This document shows, in pieces, positions 59,188 to 64,000 of a stretch of 64,000 bases of DNA. Location of the stretch: positions 186,001 through 250,000 of the forward strand of contig JAGTXZ010000008.1 in the NCBI GenBank assembly GCA_018398575.1, in the 5' to 3' direction. The stretch's first letter is position 1. Every line of letters starts with the position of its first letter. Under the pieces are notes generated by a model. The model worked only from the letters and a program-made list of their open reading frames with translations, searched no databases and was not told the DNA's origin. The translations under genes and the position numbers were made by a program. This DNA comes from Ampelomyces quisqualis. Its lineage: Eukaryota > Ascomycota > Dothideomycetes > Pleosporales > Phaeosphaeriaceae.

Positions 59188-59842
59188 ACATTGTTGTGCA
59201 CGCAAATCTTATTTTGCCGGCAGGCTATTGTGTCTGGGCTTGTAGACTCTGAGTTGAATACAAGAAGTGTTGTGTATGCTCAACAACCAAACTCGTGTCC
59301 ACGGCCTCCTTATTTCCCTTTCATAAATTATCGACATAGGCGATTGCAAATTGTGAGCAGTCCGTGGTTTGTTGAAGACGTCGGTTTGGGTTGTTATCGG
59401 ACGTTGGGCAGGTCGCTCTCCCACAATCTTCTCTTCTAACCTCTGTTCGTGTTCTTCTACGGCCTTGTTCATCGATCTCAACGATAATCGTAGTAGTATG
59501 CGTGCACCTCCATTTATGTTAACGGGACATATCGCAATGAAATATATACTAATGGATAACTCACATTGTTAATAGGACGGTACTGTGGAGATTTAGAATA
59601 ACTATTTCAAGAATATGCAATATAGAAGCTTTCAGGAGGTACACTCAATCAGATCGGTAAGAAGCGAAAAGCATTTAGCTATGACACGTCACGCTACATG
59701 GCAACCCTTGCCACCTCCAATCAGCTCAAAGAAGGGAAGAGGGGACATCTTGATTCTGCAGGAATTTCATACTAATAAGCGTGGCTGTGGTGGTCGTAAC
59801 TTCTACTGGCGCTTGCGTAGCATTCACGAGGGCACTCTCCTC

Positions 59843-60001
59843 CTACTGCTGCCTTTGGGCCTTGTCCTGCATCGAGGGCCGATCATGCGCGCGATGATGG
59901 AGGGTACTACGAGCGACTCCGCTGTGGTCTGCTCGGGCACGGTACGACTTACACACACCAGGCGGAACTTCTCGCGCTAAAGCTTGCCTTGCCTTATCCA
60001 T
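59843..60001 (-). pseudogene. Relic of a pogo/Fot1-type transposase (N-terminal HTH fragment)
   Basis: From an ATG at 60001 the minus strand reads MDKARQALAREVPPGVCKSY, then GVARSTLHHRAHDRPSMQDK and AQRQQ, then a stop. This resembles the N-terminal Psq-type helix-turn-helix of Fot1/Pot-like transposases, where a similar segment continues into EEKALV. After the stop the next codons read EESALV, as expected if a Tyr/Leu-Thr-Pro stretch was lost. No DDE catalytic core is detectable downstream, so the copy is dead. Confidence 0.6.
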
Positions 60002-60574
60002 AATAGATAGTAACAGTAATTTTACCGTGCATATGCTGCGTGCTCGCCTGAAGGCATCGCGAGGCATTGCGGCAATAAAGGACTCTATCCGGGCCACAGA
60101 GACGCACGACATGCGCCACACATATTTTTGGACTTTGGAGATAGGAATAGCGCAAGGATTGAATGTGAGATTATGTCAGCAACCTGACATGGCAACGGAG
60201 TAGTGCGTCCTGTTAATCGCGGGAGGCTTTTCTGCATCTTCTTTTCCGTGAAACGGAGCTCCCGGTATCAACGCTCCAGATGTCAGGGTAGCTTCCAATG
60301 GTAGAAAGTTCATATTTATTACTTGTTACTTCTTGAAACATCTCCGATCGATGAAAAGAGTCTTTATTTCGCGAATGAACAGGGGTCAACTGGCGAGAGG
60401 GCGACCAACGGCCTTTGGGAAAAGAATCGACATGAGCAACATCACAGAAATCCAGTTAGGAAACTGTCCTTTGAGTGGATTCATAGCTATGGATTGTTGT
60501 ACATCCAATATAGCTTTATACAATGACGAACGCGAAATCCCGAAGGTCTGAAGCGCAATAGTGTCTCGTCTCGG

Positions 60575-60597
60575 GGTGCGTCCCTTAACCCAGGGAT
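60575..60597. repeat. Right member of a 23-bp inverted repeat pair
   Basis: GGTGCGTCCC...CCCAGGGAT is the inverted partner of 57533-57555 (21 of 23 matches). It lies about 570 bp upstream of the transposase relic's start codon on the relic's own strand, a position that would fit a terminal repeat of that element. Confidence 0.6.
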
Positions 60598-61016
60598 CGA
60601 CGTTATCACACTCTCATCGCTCTTCTCCGCATCTAGTCACGTTGTGCCGTGATACCAAAGGAAAAGCTTAGTATTGTTCTCCCCGTCTAACCCGATTCAA
60701 CCACCACCAACACCCAGATACCATTGTTCCTCATGCTCCCAATTCGCCCCAATGGCGCTATTCCAGGCTCGTATCGACCATCGGCGAACAGTTCTAGGCT
60801 AGAAACTTGGTCTCGTGAGTCCGTTTCGGCGCAGCACAGTCAAGTATCGCACTGCACCTTTGCTTGAGAACAATACTAAGCAACACCCCCAATCTCACAA
60901 GAATCTTTGATCCCTTCCCCCTGCCCTGCTTTGTCCCTATCTCATTCGACAAAGAACCTCTCATCCCTCTCTGCCCTATGCACCATTCCTCCACGCAAAC
61001 TCACTTCCTTCCCACC

Positions 61017-61143
61017 GTGTATAAATTCCCTCCCCTTCCCACCCCATCTTCCATCTCACTACCACACTTCCAATCACTTCAAACACATACACAAAACACT
61101 CACTTCTTTCCCACCCCCACCCACCAGCTAAAACCAAACCAAA
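61017..61143 (+). promoter_or_regulatory. Core promoter and leader of the repeat mini-protein gene
   Basis: TATAAAT lies at 61020-61026, 118 bp before the ATG at 61144, followed by a long C/T/A-rich leader (CACTCACTTCTTTCCC and similar) and an A-rich AACCAAA start context. A TATA box plus a pyrimidine-rich leader is typical of highly expressed fungal genes. Confidence 0.55.
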
Positions 61144-61323
61144 ATGGCCGGCATCAACTCTTCCACTCGCCGCGGCCCCGTCCCAGGCATCCAGTGCACC
61201 GTCCAGCGCGGCCCCACGCCTGGAATCCAATGCACTGTCCAGCGCCGCCCCTCGCCCGGAATTCAATGCACCGTCCAGCGCGGCCCCACGCCCGGCATCC
61301 AATGCACCGTCCAGCGGTGTTAG
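61144..61323 (+). CDS. 59-residue protein of four 12-residue repeats (RGPTPGIQCTVQ)
   Basis: Function unknown. The frame encodes MAGINSSTR, then RGPVPGIQCTVQ, RGPTPGIQCTVQ, RRPSPGIQCTVQ and RGPTPGIQCTVQ, then Arg-Cys and a stop. Each unit is 36 bp. The DNA copies differ mostly at silent positions (GGC/GGA, ATC/ATT, CAG/CAA, TGC constant), which suggests selection on the peptide. It has one Cys per repeat plus a terminal Cys, no hydrophobic signal peptide and no Lys-Arg cleavage sites. A TATA box and a pyrimidine-rich leader precede it, and the start context AAAATGGCC is favourable. It is short enough to be missed by routine length cut-offs. Alternatives are a chance frame within a minisatellite, or the first exon of a longer gene. 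Confidence 0.6.
   Translation: MAGINSSTRRGPVPGIQCTVQRGPTPGIQCTVQRRPSPGIQCTVQRGPTPGIQCTVQRC
61171..61314 (+). repeat. Four tandem 36-bp coding repeats
   Basis: Four head-to-tail units of CGCGGCCCC...GTCCAG, 36 bp each, with scattered point differences. They encode the 12-residue repeat of the mini-protein. Copy number may vary between isolates. Confidence 0.85.
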
Positions 61324-63134
61324 TCTCGTCGCCCACCCAGCCCCAGCCGAGTTGATTCGTCCCTGCCCTCAGGACCCGTCACCCGGACTCGTCACGACGA
61401 AACAAGCAGCTTCTTTTATGAATTTTTTTACTTGCCTTCTTCATGTGGACAATGACTTCATCTCACTACTACTATCCTTTCCCCCCTTTTTTTTTACTTC
61501 TTCTTCTTCTTCTTCTCCCGAAAGGCGGCTAGAAAAATAAGAGGCCTCGATGCGAGTAGATGTTTCTCTCGACTTGGGAAAATGGTGCCTTGTGGCTTAT
61601 GTTTCGCTCTGCTCGCTTGGGTTTTTTGTTTTCTTACGTGGGGTGTCTGGACAATGTATGCGCTGTGCGAAAAACGACTACGGTACGACCGACGAGGGCA
61701 AGAGTTGTGCCACTGCGGACGATGGCATGATGGGCATTTTACGTCGTGGTGGGTTTTTTCGTCGACGGCAGCAGTGTTTTGGATATCTTGTGGGAAATGG
61801 CAATGGGCGAGCGGGCGAATAGGTCTTGTTTGTTAATTGTATTACTTCTTCTTGTAACAACTATTCTACGTGTGTCACTGGGGTACAAATGCGGTGTTAA
61901 ATACCCAGCGCGGTGTTAATATACACCGCAGTATCGTGTAAATTCACTATTTAACATCACTATTCAACACCGCACGTAGGGGATATCTACATAGCTGTAG
62001 TGTTTTTTACACTAGGGTAGTGTTTTTTTACCTGCTACTTTTATTAGTATAAATTTTTTTTGCGTTATATGTAAGATTTTAGTGTTTACTGCTAAGACTT
62101 TTTCTTGCTTATTTTTAACTCCTCTCTATCTCTACAAATTTTCTACCTTTTCTCTCTCTCTTTGTTTTAAACCTACTAAACCCTAGGTTTTAACCTGCGT
62201 GTGGAATATCCTGCCTCCTTTGCAGGCGTATTTTAGAGGGGTAAGGTAAGGAGAAAGACGCAAGAAGAGTAAGTAGAAGAGAAGTAGATATAGGTTAAAA
62301 AGAGGAGAAATAACAAAGTTAAAAATAGTGTATATTTACTGTGTAAATTTACCTAAACTGTGTAAATATAGACAACTTTGCGGTGTTTCTAGGGGGAATT
62401 CTGCAGGGTCTTTTTATACGATTCTACGCGGGGTATTTAACACCGCGTTTGTACCGCAGTGTGTGTGCATATAAGAAGACTGTATCTATTTCAGGACAAG
62501 TTATAAATGAAGATAGTCTACTTCTCTAGATACACTGGGACTTGTTGGAATATTATATTCTTTCTGACCAAGCTTTGTGCCTGCAGCTTGATGTCGTGAA
62601 TGTAGTAGTCTACTTGTCTGGGCAGTGCGAGATCGCTTCATGGGAGTGTGTGGACTGGCGTACACAACAGTGCCAGAGAAGTGAGACGAGACACGACGGC
62701 TTGTCACAAGCCAAGACAAGTTGTGATTTCTAAACCAAACTTTGTCATTGCTCCTCTCGCACTATCGTATATCTTTCCAAGCTGCTAGAGCAACACCATC
62801 CGACAGAACACATCGGCCTAGTAAGGACACCACAACCCACTGATAAGCACCGTTGAGAGTGAGATATCAGGACTCCGCAAGAAATGCTTCCAACCCTTCT
62901 AATCGAATACACACCCATGTGAGAGCATGCACAACACCCCGAGTAATGACAAATAACCCACACTTGAACGAAGAGGTGACTCCCAACGCAGTCACTACCT
63001 TGATCTATGTGGACTTTCGTGGTAGAAATCTGTCAAGGGCAAGTTAGCGTCATGTCGTGATTGACAAGGTTCTTCGAAAGCAGAAAGGGTGGAGCGTACA
63101 AACGATATAAGACTGTGCGCGATTAGATTGAAAC
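61324..63134. other. Gene-poor AT-rich region with an inverted-repeat element
   Basis: It contains a TTC-repeat/poly-pyrimidine tract near 61480-61515, the 586-bp inverted-repeat element at 61876-62461 and otherwise short frames without recognisable products. Confidence 0.45.
61876..62461. mobile_element. 586-bp AT-rich element with ~35-bp terminal inverted repeats (MITE-like)
   Basis: The left end reads CACTGGGGTACAAATGCGG then TGTTAAATACCCAGCG. The reverse complement of the right end reads CACTGCGGTACAAACGCGG then TGTTAAATACCCCGCG, so the termini match at all but three positions over 35 bp. TGTGT flanks both ends (61871-61875 and 62462-62466), a likely target-site duplication, although it lies in GT-rich sequence. 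The interior is strongly AT-rich with no open frame, and the GCGGTGTT core recurs inside in both orientations, including a hairpin at 61910-61929. It is probably a non-autonomous DNA transposon. CACTG termini recall CACTA-type elements, but the class is not proven. Confidence 0.8.
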
Positions 63135-63975
63135 CTACCTTCCACTCGCAGTTCGCGATCTGCTTCGCGCAGGATGATCCATTCCTGAATCCTCGACAGC
63201 AACTTCGGACGTACGGTGAGAGGAACCTCGGGACATCTGCTTTGATTCTGACTTTGACTTGGTGCTCTCGACCTTGCCCAAGCGGCCTCGCACAGCGGGG
63301 CTAGCATTAAGAGACTTCCTTGAAGCGCTGCGTAGAGACGCAGGCGTAATGTTCACAGAATCTTCATCAGAATCAGACTCTACTTCATGAGAGTTCTTCT
63401 TTGGAGTAGTTGGACGAGCTTGGGATCGTGCCTGTTTGCTGGCACCGAGCGCTGTCTTTGCGGGTCGAGTGGCTGCACGGGCGTGCGTTGACTGCTTGAT
63501 GGCCTTCAAAGCGCCGACTCTCGGCACTTTACGCTGAAAGCTGACAGTAGTAATGCGACTTGATTTAATGCTTGTTAGGTTCTTCCGCAGGTGGTTGACA
63601 CCTGCGCTTCTAGAGCCGGTGACCGGTGTAGACCTCTTCAGAGCACGATTTTGGCGAGAGGCGATCTGGCGAGAGTGTTCGGCGGCTTCCTTCTCTGCTC
63701 GTTCACGTGCCACTTCCGGTTCATCGATCGCGTACTTCACCTTGCTCATGGCAGTGGTTCCAGCTAGGAGCTTGCGTTTCTTCGGTGACATAGGGGTGTC
63801 TTCAGATTTGGACCGTACAGAGCCCATGATGTCTTGAAACTTGCGCTTCGTTCCCGCAATGATTGTGGAAGCAATAGACTTGTCCTCAATAGGTTTTTTC
63901 GGCTTAGGTCCGAGCACGCCGCGACACGACTCAGTGCCACATCGGCATATTTGAATATTCTTTTGCGAGAATGGA
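63135..63975 (-). CDS. C-terminal part of a SET-domain lysine methyltransferase (post-SET plus basic tail), partial
   Basis: The gene runs off the right edge; only its 3' exon is present. Right after a probable acceptor (CCCTAG at about 63976, with an ACTAATG branch upstream on the minus strand) the protein reads SQKNIQICRCGTESCRGVLG. This is a post-SET zinc-binding motif (CxCxxxxC), which follows the SET domain of histone lysine methyltransferases. About 260 Lys/Arg/Ser-rich residues follow, with SPKKRKLL-type nuclear signals. No WW or SRI domain is seen, which argues against Set2. An internal post-SET followed by a long basic tail would fit an Ash1-like H3K36 methyltransferase, but the SET domain itself is outside the window. 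The frame is also open to 63995. Confidence 0.7.
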
Positions 63976-64000
63976 CTAGGGACATTAGTATTCATAAAAG

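Larger units (their letters stand above)
59188..61143. other. Gene-poor region with transposase relic, right inverted repeat and promoter of the repeat mini-protein
   Basis: Apart from the pogo-like fragment (59843-60001), the right inverted repeat (60575-60597) and the C/T-rich promoter near 61000, no coding sequence was identified. Confidence 0.4.

Noticed and set aside
60864..61355. 163-codon frame overlapping the repeat mini-protein
   Set aside because: Starts in the pyrimidine-rich leader and reads the 36-bp repeats out of frame as His/Pro/Arg-rich repeats. The 59-codon frame has the better start context and promoter position.

Overview
This window is nuclear DNA of a filamentous ascomycete, most likely a dothideomycete (Pleosporales-like). 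The reasons are dense genes on both strands, many 46-70 bp introns with GT...CTAAC/CTGAC...AG signals, fungal-specific proteins (Spc19 of DASH, fungal ATP sulfurylase, a Tea1-type kelch protein, a CrtI-type phytoene desaturase), a tandem duplication with C-to-T changes in CpA context like those left by repeat-induced point mutation (RIP), and relics of DNA transposons. I saw no CRISPR array, rRNA or convincing tRNA. Class-level placement is inference from gene content.

Left part (1-16 kb): a 60-residue ATP synthase subunit J gene hidden in four short exons (minus strand) is divergent from the kinetochore gene SPC19. The F1 delta subunit gene ATP16 follows. Then comes a ~2,450-codon disordered Arg/Ser/Pro-rich gene interrupted by one in-frame TAG. 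Next are two consecutive sulfate-assimilation genes, MET16 (PAPS reductase) and MET3 (ATP sulfurylase), separated by 0.66 kb that holds a TCACGTG box and two near-matches to the CYS3/MetR site. The 3' end of MET3 is duplicated in tandem with a RIP-like signature.

Middle (17-46 kb): mostly housekeeping genes with assigned exons. They are TEA1 (kelch/coiled coil) divergent from KOG1 (raptor, TORC1), DPS1 (cytosolic Asp-tRNA synthetase), RRP40 (exosome) divergent from SSZ1 (ribosome-associated Hsp70), an F-box/LRR-like protein, two unrecognised proteins, a mitochondrial membrane protein, a hotdog thioesterase, VPS5 (retromer sorting nexin) and a DHCR24-like FAD oxidoreductase.

Right part (47-64 kb): more accessory in character. 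It holds a GH43 glycosidase, a coiled-coil protein, a secreted histidine acid phosphatase, phytoene desaturase, and a degenerate kinase-like gene lying between 23-bp inverted repeats together with a pogo/Fot1-type transposase relic. It also holds a 59-residue protein made almost entirely of four 12-residue repeats, a 586-bp AT-rich element with terminal inverted repeats, and the C-terminal part of a SET-domain methyltransferase running off the right edge.

The most unusual signals are two probable [D1,2] stwintrons (an intron nested inside the donor of another), in the thioesterase and GH43 genes. In both cases ordinary one-step splicing breaks the conserved reading frame and two-step splicing restores it. 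The 12-residue-repeat mini-protein and the RIP-marked duplication at MET3 come next.
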